Source: Agrobacterium pusense (GTDB lineage: Bacteria; Pseudomonadota; Alphaproteobacteria; Rhizobiales; Rhizobiaceae). Taken from it: a stretch of DNA of 64,000 nucleotides. The notes beneath the pieces are model-generated. The model saw only the letters and a program-made list of their open reading frames with translations, was not told where the DNA came from and searched no databases. How positions within the stretch are numbered: position 1 is the stretch's first letter; every line of letters starts with the position of its first letter. The stretch is from NCBI RefSeq assembly GCF_900102105.1, contig NZ_FNBB01000009.1, positions 62,001-126,000 of the forward strand, given 5' to 3'. This document shows positions 27,252 through 35,830 of this stretch, piece by piece. The translations under genes and the position numbers were made by a program.

Positions 27252-27932
27252 TTGCGTATTTTGCTGGTCGAGGACAATCAGGTGCTGTCGGAAGGGCTTT
27301 CGGCGCTTCTGCGCGGCAGCGGTTATGCGGTGGACGTGGTTTCCGACGGCGCCTCCGCCGATGCGGCAATTACAGCGGAAAGTTTCGATCTGGTCATTCT
27401 CGATCTCAACCTGCCGGAAATGGATGGCATCGAGGTGCTGCGCTCCATGCGATCGCGTCAGGACAAAGCGGCAGTGCTGATCCTGACGGCGCGCGGCACG
27501 CCGGAAGAAAAGGTCAAGGGGCTCGATCTCGGTGCCGACGATTACATGATCAAGCCCTTCGATATCACCGAATTCGAGGCGAGGGTGCGGGTGCTTCTGC
27601 GCCGCAATGCGGGGCTGCGCTCTTCGGCGCTGAGTTTCGGCAAGGTGCTGTTCGATCTTAATTCCCGCACCTTTTCGGCGGACGGTCGCCCGCTCGATAT
27701 TCCGGCGCGCGAAGTGGCTCTGCTGGAGGTGCTGTTCATGCGGGCGGGCAAGGTTGTCGCCAAAGAGGCGATCGTGCAGTCACTGACAGGTTTCGACGAC
27801 GATATTTCCGCAAATGCCATCGAGCAATATGTCAGCCGCCTGCGAAAGCGGCTCGCGCCGCACGGGCTGACGGTGAAGACGGCGCGCGGCATCGGTTATT
27901 ATCTCGAAAAGCTGCCGGAGATGGCTGAATGA
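27252..27932 (+). CDS. tctD: Two-component response regulator (OmpR/TctD type)
   Basis: Receiver domain with the phospho-acceptor Asp51 (LVILDLNLPEMDG), conserved TAR and KPF, then an OmpR-type winged helix (QYVSRLRKRLAPHGL, ARGIGYYL). 226 residues. I chose TTG at 27252 because AGGAGG lies five bases upstream and it gives the canonical (M)RILLVEDN start. An ATG at 27234 would place the ribosome site inside the gene. It overlaps the kinase gene by four bases. By analogy to TctD it may control the nearby tctCBA operon. Confidence 0.9.
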   Translation: MRILLVEDNQVLSEGLSALLRGSGYAVDVVSDGASADAAITAESFDLVILDLNLPEMDGIEVLRSMRSRQDKAAVLILTARGTPEEKVKGLDLGADDYMIKPFDITEFEARVRVLLRRNAGLRSSALSFGKVLFDLNSRTFSADGRPLDIPAREVALLEVLFMRAGKVVAKEAIVQSLTGFDDDISANAIEQYVSRLRKRLAPHGLTVKTARGIGYYLEKLPEMAE

Positions 27933-29305
27933 TACAGGCCGCCTATTCGCTCAGGCGGCGACTTCTAGGCTGGCTCCTCATCTCCACTGCCATCATCGGC
28001 TGCGTTGCGCTGACCGATACATGGCGCGAGGCGGTCAACACCGCCAATGTGGTTTCAGACCGGGTGCTTTCCGGTTCCGCGCTCGCCATTGCCGAGCGGG
28101 TTGTGGTGGCCGAGGACGGTTCGCTGGAAGTGGACATTCCCTATGTGGCGCTGGAAATGCTGACATCGGCTGCCCAGGATCGGGTGTTTTACCGTGTCGA
28201 CGGGCCGAACGGGCAATTCCTCACCGGCTATCAGAACCTGCCGACGGTGGAGAACCCGAAGGGTGATACGCCCGCCTATCGCGATGCCGTGTTTCGCGAT
28301 GAACCGATCCGCATCGCTGCCATCAGGCGTTTCGCTTCCACCGGCATCAATTCCGTGCCCTTTTCCGTCACGGTTGCCGAAACCACCATTGCCCGCAGCC
28401 AGCTGGCGCAGGCAATCATCCTGCGCTCGGCGCTGCGCCTGCTTTTTATGATCGTCGGGGCGGCGATCATCGTCTGGATCGCGGTGACGATTTCGCTGCG
28501 CCCGCTTTACCGGCTCAGTGAAGCCATTGCCGAGCGCAGCCCGAACGATCTCCACCCCATCCGCCAATCCGTGCCTGTCGAGGTGGAAAATCTGGTGGAG
28601 ACGGTCAACTCCTTCATGGTGCGGCTGCAATCGGCGCTTGATGCGCTCAGGCATTTCACCGGAAATGCCAGCCACCAGCTGCGCACGCCGCTTGCCATCA
28701 TCAGCACCCAGCTGGCTCTTTCCGCCCGCGCCGCCAGCCTTGAGGAAGCGCAGGCGGCGGCGCTGAAGGGTGGGGCATCGGTCGCCCATGCCGAGCATAT
28801 CCTTGCCCAGCTTCTGCGCATGGCCAATATCGATGCTGCCGGCTCCAGCGAGAAACATGATTTTTCCGCGATAGACCTCGTGGCTGTGGCGCAGAACGTG
28901 ACGGCCGATTTCGTGCCGCGCGCCGCTGAGGCGGGTATCGATCTCGGTTTCGAAGGCGAGGTCGAGGCGACCATTCTCGCCGAACCGCTCTTGATCGGCG
29001 AGTTGATCGGCAACCTCGTTTCCAACGCCATCAATTATGCCGGTCGCGGCGCGGAAGTCACCGTCCGCGTGGGCAGGGAGACGAGCGTCGTCTGGCTGGA
29101 AGTGGAAGATAACGGCCCAGGCATCCCGCCTGAAAAACGCGCCATGGTGCGCCAGCGCTTCGCCCGCGGCGAAGAAAACGCGGCCCCCGGCGCGGGTCTC
29201 GGCCTTGCGATCATCGAGGAGATCGCCGGGCTGTTCGGCGGGCGGCTGATGCTGGAGGATGGTGCGGGTGGGCGTGGGTTGAAGGCGCGGGTGGTGTTTC
29301 CCTGA
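27929..29305 (+). CDS. tctE: Sensor histidine kinase (TctE type)
   Basis: Inner-membrane kinase of 458 residues with an N-terminal membrane segment (about 14-31), a periplasmic sensor of about 140 residues, and a second membrane segment (about 168-190). The HAMP region, H box ASHQLRTPL (His249), N box LIGNLVSNAINYA and G boxes EDNGPGIPPEKR and GAGLGLAI follow. The sensor resembles the 2CSK_N-type domain of TctE (inference). Coupled to the regulator by an ATGA overlap. Confidence 0.92.
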   Translation: MIQAAYSLRRRLLGWLLISTAIIGCVALTDTWREAVNTANVVSDRVLSGSALAIAERVVVAEDGSLEVDIPYVALEMLTSAAQDRVFYRVDGPNGQFLTGYQNLPTVENPKGDTPAYRDAVFRDEPIRIAAIRRFASTGINSVPFSVTVAETTIARSQLAQAIILRSALRLLFMIVGAAIIVWIAVTISLRPLYRLSEAIAERSPNDLHPIRQSVPVEVENLVETVNSFMVRLQSALDALRHFTGNASHQLRTPLAIISTQLALSARAASLEEAQAAALKGGASVAHAEHILAQLLRMANIDAAGSSEKHDFSAIDLVAVAQNVTADFVPRAAEAGIDLGFEGEVEATILAEPLLIGELIGNLVSNAINYAGRGAEVTVRVGRETSVVWLEVEDNGPGIPPEKRAMVRQRFARGEENAAPGAGLGLAIIEEIAGLFGGRLMLEDGAGGRGLKARVVFP

Positions 29306-29346
29306 AGCGGCGCTGCTGCGCCGCCTCAGTGCAGGACCTGCCGGCC

Positions 29347-29679
29347 CTATTCGTTCATCTTGTCGATGATCTGCATCATGATGTCGGCGCAGGCCTTCAT
29401 CGGCTCGTCGTCGGCACATTTGACGTCGATCTTGCGTTCGCCGTCTTCGATCCTGAAATGCGCCGCCTTGGAGGGCGGTGGCGGCATTCTCTTGCCATGC
29501 GGGCCGCCGCGCCAGCCTGCTTCCTTGGGGCCGCCAGGGCCGGGAGGAGGAGGCGGTGGTGGAGCATCGGTGCTTTGACTGGCATCCGCCGGTCCCGGCG
29601 GCGGTGGGGGCGGCTGCTGGGCGAAACCGGACCCCGCCGCGATGAGCAACGCGACGCCGGTAATGACGAGCTTTTTCAT
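29347..29679 (-). CDS. Exported proline-rich small protein (110 aa)
   Basis: A signal peptide (MKKLVITGVALLIAAGSGFAQ) is followed by two runs of six and seven prolines (about residues 23-28 and 40-46) in a Gly/Pro-rich stretch. The C-terminal half is charged with two cysteines (VKCADDEPMKACADIMMQII) that could form a disulfide. No family is recognised. It is convergent with the kinase gene. Confidence 0.72.
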   Translation of the reverse strand: MKKLVITGVALLIAAGSGFAQQPPPPPPGPADASQSTDAPPPPPPPGPGGPKEAGWRGGPHGKRMPPPPSKAAHFRIEDGERKIDVKCADDEPMKACADIMMQIIDKMNE

Positions 29680-29785
29680 GTGAATGACCTCGCTGTTAGG
29701 CTACGGCGAAGAAACGGTTACTGGAGATGCTGGGTTGCTGGCCGGCGAAAATAATTCCGCCGGCTTTATCAGGTGTATCCCGATT

Positions 29786-30670
29786 TCACCCCATCCGCTC
29801 GGAAGCATAGCTTCCCGGGCTTGGCGGGAAGACCACGGTGCGGTTGCCGTTGATGAAGGTGCGGTGGTGGATGTGGGCGTGGATGGCGCGGGCCAGCACC
29901 TGGCTTTCCACATCGCGACCAAGCGAGACATAGTCATCGGCTGATTGCGCGTGGGTGATCCGCACCGTGTCCTGCTCGATGATCGGGCCTTCGTCGAGAT
30001 CGGCTGTTACATAATGCGCTGTCGCGCCGATCAGCTTCACGCCGCGCTCATAGGCCTGCTTGTAGGGGTTCGCGCCCTTGAAGCTCGGCAGGAAGGAGTG
30101 GTGGATATTGATGATCTTGCCTGACATCTTGCGGCAGAGGTCATCGGAGAGCACCTGCATGTAGCGGGCGAGCACGACGAGTTCCGTGCCTGTTGTCTCG
30201 ACCAGCTCCATGAGCTGGGCTTCGGCCTTCGGCTTGTTCTCCTTCGTCACCTTGATGTGGTGGAAGGGGATGTCGTGGTTGACGACCACTTTCTGGTAAT
30301 CGAAATGGTTGGACACGACACCGACGATGTTGATCGGCAGCGCGCCGATCTTCCAGCGATAGAGCAGGTCGTTGAGGCAATGGCCGAAACGCGACACCAT
30401 CAGCAGCGTCTTCATGCGTTGGCCGTCCGGGTAGATATCCGCTTCCATGCCGAATTTTTCCGCCACCGGCCGGAACCCGTCGGTAATGGCTTCAAGGGAG
30501 GCGCCCTCTTCCGAGATGAAGGAGACGCGCATGAAGAACTTGCCGGTCTCGAGGTCGTCGAACTGCGAACTGTCGACGATATTGCAGCCTTTCTCCGCCA
30601 GATAACCGGAAATCGCGGCGACGATGCCGCGGGTCGATTTGCAGGCTACGGTCAGAACATAGGATGTCAT
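29786..30670 (-). CDS. purU: Formyltetrahydrofolate deformylase
   Basis: Hydrolyses 10-formyl-THF to THF and formate, balancing the one-carbon pool for purine and glycine metabolism. An N-terminal ACT domain (residues 1-80, starting TSYVLTVACKSTRGIVAAI) precedes the formyltransferase-fold domain, which has NIHHSFLPSFKGANPY (Asn/His catalytic block near 187-190) and ADLDEGPIIEQD (catalytic Asp near 225). 294 residues, full length, single-gene unit. Confidence 0.96.
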   Translation of the reverse strand: MTSYVLTVACKSTRGIVAAISGYLAEKGCNIVDSSQFDDLETGKFFMRVSFISEEGASLEAITDGFRPVAEKFGMEADIYPDGQRMKTLLMVSRFGHCLNDLLYRWKIGALPINIVGVVSNHFDYQKVVVNHDIPFHHIKVTKENKPKAEAQLMELVETTGTELVVLARYMQVLSDDLCRKMSGKIINIHHSFLPSFKGANPYKQAYERGVKLIGATAHYVTADLDEGPIIEQDTVRITHAQSADDYVSLGRDVESQVLARAIHAHIHHRTFINGNRTVVFPPSPGSYASERMG

Positions 30671-30877
30671 TCGTTTTCCCTCAGAGACGTCGCGCCGGTA
30701 TCAGCCGACGCAGTTCGGCGCGTTCCATAGCGCAGCTCCGCGGTGGAGCAAAGCGTCAAGACGAACGCAGTCAAAGTCATAGGGCGGGAAAGGGAAGCGC
30801 GCCGTGCCGGAAGCGACATGGAATGTTCCATGGCCAGCACGGCGACGCGGGGTGTTTTGCCGGGGCGGTCGCCAATC

Positions 30878-31654
30878 TCAGGCGCGGCGCAGGCGCATTG
30901 CCGTGCGGCCGCGGCCGTCGAGCAGTTCCAGCGCGCCGCGGCGCGGCTCCAGCCTGAAGGAGCGGGCGCCTTCCAGCGCTTCGATGAACTGCCGCTCCTG
31001 GCGCATGATGTCTGGCGCGCAGGCCATCTGGGTGGAAATCATCCGGCCGAAATCGACACGGTTACGGTTGATCTTCACTTCACCGCCAATGCCGTTACAG
31101 CCGGCATTTCCGGAAACGCGGCCTTCGCGGGAGATTTCCAGCGTCGCCTGCCGGCGGCCGCGAACCCTCTCGCCGCGGATTTCCTGCACCAGCCAGCTCC
31201 CATCGATACCGGCTTCCGGCTCCGGGCGGCCCGGGCCGGCGCCGACGCGCTCCAGCACGAGATCGGTATCGTCGCGGCCACCGGTCAGGACGGAATAGCG
31301 CCGGGTGGTGGTAAAGAGCAGCCGGTCGCGGTCGCGGATTTCGGCGCTCAGCGCATAGGAGCGGCGGCCACGGATGTCGCGGTCGTCATAACGCAGCACG
31401 AAGGGCACCGGCACCTGGCCGCGCGGGCGAATGGTGGTTTCGGCAATCGTCTGTGACGGCGCGTCCGCCAGCGACACATCGATCAGGCGCACGGTAACGG
31501 TTGCGCCCGGCGGCAGGGCGATGCGTTCGCGATAGGAGACGCTGCCGCGCAGGCTCGCCGGTGCCGCCGCCGCGCCGCCTGCCGCAAAGAGCGGGGCAAG
31601 CGCGAGAAGACCGGCGAAACTGCGGCGCGAAAGAAGGGGCTGGTGGTCGGTCAT
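30878..31654 (-). CDS. Tat-exported YbaY-META domain protein
   Basis: The twin-arginine signal SRRSFAGLLALAPL lies at residues 9-22. A YbaY-type beta domain follows (about residues 35-140, LPPGATVTVRLIDVSLAD). A C-terminal META/HslJ domain (about 155-255) has the hallmark GNAGCNGIGG and STQMACAPDIMRQE. 258 residues from the ATG at 31654 (GGAG upstream). The frame extends to 31852 but the extra residues run through a repeat and were excluded. A periplasmic stress or envelope role is inferred from family members. Confidence 0.85.
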   Translation of the reverse strand: MTDHQPLLSRRSFAGLLALAPLFAAGGAAAAPASLRGSVSYRERIALPPGATVTVRLIDVSLADAPSQTIAETTIRPRGQVPVPFVLRYDDRDIRGRRSYALSAEIRDRDRLLFTTTRRYSVLTGGRDDTDLVLERVGAGPGRPEPEAGIDGSWLVQEIRGERVRGRRQATLEISREGRVSGNAGCNGIGGEVKINRNRVDFGRMISTQMACAPDIMRQERQFIEALEGARSFRLEPRRGALELLDGRGRTAMRLRRA

Positions 31655-31989
31655 GGTGCTTGCTCCGTGCTGGTTCCGGTGGAATTGAACCGGATGATAA
31701 AAAACGGCACTGAACGTGCGATGAACCGGATTTTCAAATCCGGTCAGGTGGACATTTGGTGTGGATGGCAAGGGACCGACGGGAGGATCTATGCCATTTG
31801 CATCCCCTCCGCCCTCATTCCTGTGCTTGTCACAGGACACCAGTCGACACACGTCTGCGTGGCGGGAAGATTCTTTTCAGCCGAAGGACCTGGGCTGGTT
31901 GGATTCCTGTGACGAGCACAGGAATGAGGGTGGTGGGAGGCCGCATCGTCCAAGGGAGCAACTCCTTGCCGGCGGCCTCCGCTCAGCTC
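31655..31989. other. Gene-free stretch between the META-domain gene and hutX
   Basis: Filled mostly by a family A repeat. The left part should hold the promoter of the Tat-exported protein gene. No gene is seen. Confidence 0.6.
31811..31930. repeat. Palindromic intergenic repeat, family A (diverged full copy)
   Basis: Outer arms CCCTCATTCCTGTGC and GCACAGGAATGAGGG are inverted copies. The middle contains ACACGTCTGCGTGGCGGGAA and CAGCCGAAGGACCTGGGCTG, matching the order of blocks in the copy at 37561. Confidence 0.75.
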
Positions 31990-32514
31990 TCAGCCGCGGA
32001 AACCGTTCCGCAGCGCTTCGAACTTCGCCAGTTGTTCGGCCAGCAACTCCTTGTTCTCGTCGCGGCGGACGAACACCTTGAACATGGCGCCGCCGGCGGC
32101 ATTCATGAACCAGACGGAACAGGAGCGGCGTCCGTGAAAGCCGCGGTCGACGAAGGTGATGCCGGCGCAATTGTCCTTCTTGATGTGACCGCCGATGGGA
32201 CTGTCGCCGTGGATGTTGAACCAGCCGTGACTCTCCGTGCCTTCAGGCAGATGGCCCGGCACTTCCAGCACGATATCGCCTGTCTGCACGATCATCAGGA
32301 TTTCACCCCAACTGCGCATCTCGTTCCAGATCGCATCGAAGCGGTCGGCGGCAGCGGAAACGGCCGCACCTTCCGGCAGGACCGCCAAAATCTCGGCCGG
32401 CGTCACCTCGGCCTTGGAGGCGATGGCCTCCACGATGCCATCAGGTTTTTCAGCGAGCGCGGCGGCGGCGCGTGCCCGCCTGTCGTCGTCCGTCTTTTGG
32501 ACTGCAATGCTCAT
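31990..32514 (-). CDS. hutX: Cytosolic heme-binding protein (HutX/HuvX family)
   Basis: Heme carrier that receives heme after import and hands it to a degrading enzyme. 174 residues, with IVQTGDIVLEVPGHLPEG, a GWFNIHGDSPIGGHI block and a FVDRGFHGRRSCSVWFMN block typical of HutX. It lies nine bases after the heme monooxygenase gene on the same strand and is divergent from hmuTUV, so heme handling is well supported by context. Confidence 0.88.
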   Translation of the reverse strand: MSIAVQKTDDDRRARAAAALAEKPDGIVEAIASKAEVTPAEILAVLPEGAAVSAAADRFDAIWNEMRSWGEILMIVQTGDIVLEVPGHLPEGTESHGWFNIHGDSPIGGHIKKDNCAGITFVDRGFHGRRSCSVWFMNAAGGAMFKVFVRRDENKELLAEQLAKFEALRNGFRG

Positions 32515-32523
32515 CGGTTAGCC

Positions 32524-32871
32524 TCAGGCAGCAATCGAACGGCGCTCGCCATTCTTGTCTTCGTGGATGATGACGTCGAAACCTTCGAAATGCGGACCGG
32601 AGAGATATTCCACCTTGCCGCGGTTTTCGCCGGCCTTGGCATGGGCGGCGCGGAACTGTTCGGATTTCGTCCAGGCAAGGAAATCGTCCTTGGTGGCCCA
32701 GACGGTGTGCGAAGCATAAAGCGTGTGATCGTCCGCCTTCGGGCCCTTCAGCATGTGAAATTCGATATAGCCCGGCAATTCGCTCAGATGCGATTTGCGC
32801 TCGCGCCAGATGGATTCGAACGTGTCTTCGTAACCCGGCAAGACGCGAAAGCGGTTCATTGCGATAAACAT
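32524..32871 (-). CDS. hmuQ: Heme-degrading monooxygenase (IsdG/HmuQ-like ABM domain)
   Basis: 115-residue antibiotic-biosynthesis-monooxygenase fold. MFIAMNRFRVLPGYEDTFES, GYIEFHMLKGP and YASHTVWATKDDFLAWTKS are characteristic of bacterial heme oxygenases of this fold, which open the heme ring and free iron. It is first in a two-gene unit with hutX, divergent from the heme importer across 186 bases. The gene symbol follows rhizobial usage and rests on similarity plus context. Confidence 0.85.
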   Translation of the reverse strand: MFIAMNRFRVLPGYEDTFESIWRERKSHLSELPGYIEFHMLKGPKADDHTLYASHTVWATKDDFLAWTKSEQFRAAHAKAGENRGKVEYLSGPHFEGFDVIIHEDKNGERRSIAA

Positions 32872-33057
32872 GAAAGTCTCCCTTTAAGTTTCCTGTTTCA
32901 GTCAGGATATCGTCCGCGGACGGGGTTGGGAAGGGGTTCACGCCAAAGCGAACAAAAATACTCCACTTATCGATTGCGCGGCGTATAAACATGTGTAAAT
33001 AACTCAAGATTAGTGGCGCGGGTGAACCTGCGCCGGGTCGTTTTTCAGGATAACGCC

Positions 33058-33951
33058 ATGTTGAATTCCCGTCTTCGTTCCTTTGTTTTCGCCGCCCTCG
33101 TGCCCGCCGCAATTGCCTTTGCCGCGCCGGCCGCCATGGCTTCGGACAAGGGTAATCCGGAGGCTAAACGCATCGTTGCCCTGGGCGGTACGGTTACGGA
33201 AATCCTTTATGCGCTGGGTGCAGGAGACCGTATCGTGGCGCGCGACAGCACCAGCAGCTATCCGGCCGATGCGCTTGCAAAGCCTGACGTCGGTTATATG
33301 CGGGCACTGTCTTCAGAAGGTATCCTGTCGCAGAAACCCGATCTCATTCTCTCCGAAGACGGCTCAGGCCCTGCGGACGTCATCGCCATCCTGAAAGCCA
33401 GCGCGGTGCCTTTCGTCACCGTCGATACGCCGCCGAGCGGCGATGCAATCCCTAAAAAGATCGAGGATGTCGGTGCGGCCGTGGGGCTCTCGGACAAGGC
33501 GAAGGCGCTGGCTGCCGAGACCAGGGCGGGGCTTGATGCGCTCACCAAGGACGTCTCCGCCGTGCCGGAACAGGGCCGGAAACGCGTTCTGTTCGTGCTT
33601 TCCACTGCCGGTGGCCGCGTCATGGCGGCGGGCAAGGATACAGAGGCGGCGGCGATCATCGAAATGGCTGGGGGTATCAACGCGGCGGAGGACATTACCG
33701 GTTACAAACCGCTGACGGACGAGGCGGTCATTGCCGCGGCGCCCGACGTGGTACTCACAATGGCGCGCGGCGACCACGCCGCCAAGGCGGATGAGACTTT
33801 CGCGCTTCCCGCGTTCCAGTCTACACCCGCCGCCGCCAGCAAGGCGCTCATCAGCATGGATGGGCTTTATCTTATCGGTTTCGGCCCCCGTACGCCCGCT
33901 GCAGGCCGGGAGCTGGCAAACAAGCTCTATCCTGATGTGGTGAAGCCGTGA
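33058..33951 (+). CDS. hmuT: Heme ABC transporter periplasmic binding protein
   Basis: Receives heme from the outer-membrane receptor. A signal peptide (MLNSRLRSFVFAALVPAAIA...) is followed by the class III binding-protein fold with RIVALGGTVTEILYALGAGDR and VGYMRALSSEGILSQKPDLI. 297 residues from the ATG at 33058 (AGGA upstream). A near-IRO sequence (TGT-N9-TCA at 32992-33006) lies about 50 bases before the start, a weak hint of RirA control. GTGA overlap with hmuU. Confidence 0.94.
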   Translation: MLNSRLRSFVFAALVPAAIAFAAPAAMASDKGNPEAKRIVALGGTVTEILYALGAGDRIVARDSTSSYPADALAKPDVGYMRALSSEGILSQKPDLILSEDGSGPADVIAILKASAVPFVTVDTPPSGDAIPKKIEDVGAAVGLSDKAKALAAETRAGLDALTKDVSAVPEQGRKRVLFVLSTAGGRVMAAGKDTEAAAIIEMAGGINAAEDITGYKPLTDEAVIAAAPDVVLTMARGDHAAKADETFALPAFQSTPAAASKALISMDGLYLIGFGPRTPAAGRELANKLYPDVVKP

Positions 33952-35036
33952 GCCTAGCCGTCTTGAGTTCGACCGAGGGCAGCGTTGCGGGCGACAGATC
34001 CCGTCAGGGCGTTGTTGCCCTTGTCGTGCTCGTCGGCATCCTGCTGTTTGCCTGTGGCGTATCGCTGATCAGCGGACCCACCGGCGTCGGCATCTCCGAA
34101 CTCCTTGCCTATCTCACCGGCGGCGCGGATCAGCTCGATGCGCGCGACAGGATCATTCTCGAGGCGGTGCGCCTGCCGCGCACGGCGCTCGGCATGTTGA
34201 TCGGCGCGGGACTCGCTGTTTCAGGGGCGATGATGCAGGGCCTGTTCCGCAATCCATTGGCCGATCCCGGTATTGTCGGCGTCACCTCGGGCGCTGCGCT
34301 CTTTGCTGTTGCCGCCATTTCGCTCGGGGAAGGCGCGCTTGCCACGGTCGCGCTTTTTTTCGGCCCTCACTTCCTGCCGATCATGGCCTTCTTCGGCGGG
34401 CTCCTGAACACCTGGGTGCTCTATCTGATCGCCACGAAGGACGGCGCGACCTCAACCACCACACTCATTCTGGCCGGCATTGCGGTGGCGGCCATCAGCG
34501 GTGCGATGACCGGGTTGATGATATTCGTCGCCGATGACCGGGCGCTGCGCGACATCACCTTCTGGTCGCTCGGTTCTCTCGGCGGGGCAACGCCCGCCAA
34601 GGTACTGGCCACCCTGCCTTTCATCATCGTCGTTCTCGCCATCATTCCCTTCGTCGCGCGCGGGCTGGATGCGCTCATCCTCGGGGATGCGGCCGCCTTC
34701 CATATGGGGATACCGGTGCAGCGGCTGAAACGGGTCGTCATTCTGGCCGTTGCCGCCGCCTGCGGGGCGAGCGTGGCGGCGGCGGGTTCCATCGGCTTTG
34801 TCGGTATCGTCGTGCCGCATCTGCTTCGCCTCGCCATCGGCCCGTCGCATCGTTTCCTGCTGCCGGCCTCCGCCCTTGGCGGGGCGGCGCTTTTGCTGCT
34901 GGCCGACAGTTTCGCCCGCACGGTGGCCGCACCGGCGGAACTGCCGATCGGCGTCGTCACGGCGCTCATCGGTGCGCCGGTCTTTCTGTTCCTGCTGCTG
35001 GGACGCGGCGGTTTTTCCATGCGGAACATGTCATGA
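33948..35036 (+). CDS. hmuU: Heme ABC transporter permease
   Basis: FecCD-family permease of 362 residues with about nine to ten hydrophobic segments. The blocks RLPRTALGMLIGAGLAVSGA, NPLADPGIVGVTSGA and GFVGIVVPHLLRLAIGPSHR are typical of HmuU/BtuC-type subunits. The GTG start at 33948 overlaps the hmuT stop; the end overlaps hmuV by four bases (ATGA). Confidence 0.95.
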   Translation: MSLAVLSSTEGSVAGDRSRQGVVALVVLVGILLFACGVSLISGPTGVGISELLAYLTGGADQLDARDRIILEAVRLPRTALGMLIGAGLAVSGAMMQGLFRNPLADPGIVGVTSGAALFAVAAISLGEGALATVALFFGPHFLPIMAFFGGLLNTWVLYLIATKDGATSTTTLILAGIAVAAISGAMTGLMIFVADDRALRDITFWSLGSLGGATPAKVLATLPFIIVVLAIIPFVARGLDALILGDAAAFHMGIPVQRLKRVVILAVAAACGASVAAAGSIGFVGIVVPHLLRLAIGPSHRFLLPASALGGAALLLLADSFARTVAAPAELPIGVVTALIGAPVFLFLLLGRGGFSMRNMS

Positions 35037-35815
35037 TCCGGGCCGAAAACCTTACCCTCATCCGCTCCGGCCGTCGGCTGCTTGATGAAGTCAGCGTCGA
35101 TCTGAAACCCGGCAAGGTCAATGTCATCATCGGTCCCAACGGTGCCGGCAAATCCACGCTGATGAAGGTTCTCTCGGGCGAGATGCGCGCTGAGGCCGGT
35201 TTGGTGACCTATAATGATGTCGACCTGCCGGTGTTCACGGCGGTCCAGCTTGCGCGGCTCCGCGCCGTGCTGCCCCAGAGCACCCAGCTCGCCTTCCCTT
35301 TCACTGCGCTCGAAATCGTCCGCATGGGGGCGGTCGCGCAGGGGTCGCGTGCGCCGGAAGAGCAGGCCCGCCGGGCTCTTGCCAAGGCCGGGCTGTGCGG
35401 TTTCGAACAGCGGTCCTACAATATGCTCTCAGGCGGCGAGCAGCAGCGGGTGCAGTTTGCGCGGGCGCTGGCGCAGGTGCCGAACCCGGTTGAAAATGGC
35501 GAGGCAAGGGCTCTCTTCCTCGACGAGCCCACCGCAAGTCTCGATATCGGCCACCAGATCGCCGTGCTGGAAACGGCGCGGGATTTTGCAAGCGGCGGCG
35601 GGCTGGTTCTCGCCATCCTGCACGATCTCAATCTGGCGGCGGAATTTGCCGATCAACTTATCGTCATGCATGGCGGCCGGGTGACGGCCAGCGGTCCATC
35701 GCTAGAAACAATCAGCGATGAGACCATTGCAAGGGTCTATGGCATTGGTGGTGTCGTCGGCCGGCTGCCGTCGCGGCATATTCCCTACGTACTTCCGCAG
35801 TCTCGCCACCGATAG
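35033..35815 (+). CDS. hmuV: Heme ABC transporter ATP-binding protein
   Basis: ATPase subunit for heme import, 260 residues. Walker A GPNGAGKSTLMKVLSGEM (about residues 39-56), the signature LSGGEQQRVQFARAL, and Walker B ALFLDEPTASLD, with the HmuV-type QSTQLAFPFTALEIV block. Third gene of the coupled hmuTUV operon. Confidence 0.95.
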   Translation: MIRAENLTLIRSGRRLLDEVSVDLKPGKVNVIIGPNGAGKSTLMKVLSGEMRAEAGLVTYNDVDLPVFTAVQLARLRAVLPQSTQLAFPFTALEIVRMGAVAQGSRAPEEQARRALAKAGLCGFEQRSYNMLSGGEQQRVQFARALAQVPNPVENGEARALFLDEPTASLDIGHQIAVLETARDFASGGGLVLAILHDLNLAAEFADQLIVMHGGRVTASGPSLETISDETIARVYGIGGVVGRLPSRHIPYVLPQSRHR

Positions 35816-35830
35816 GGGCTGTCCTCCGCC

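Noticed and set aside
29306-29330. GCGGCGC/GCGCCGC hairpin after the sensor kinase gene
   Set aside because: No T tract follows; it may only be part of the GC-rich gene end.
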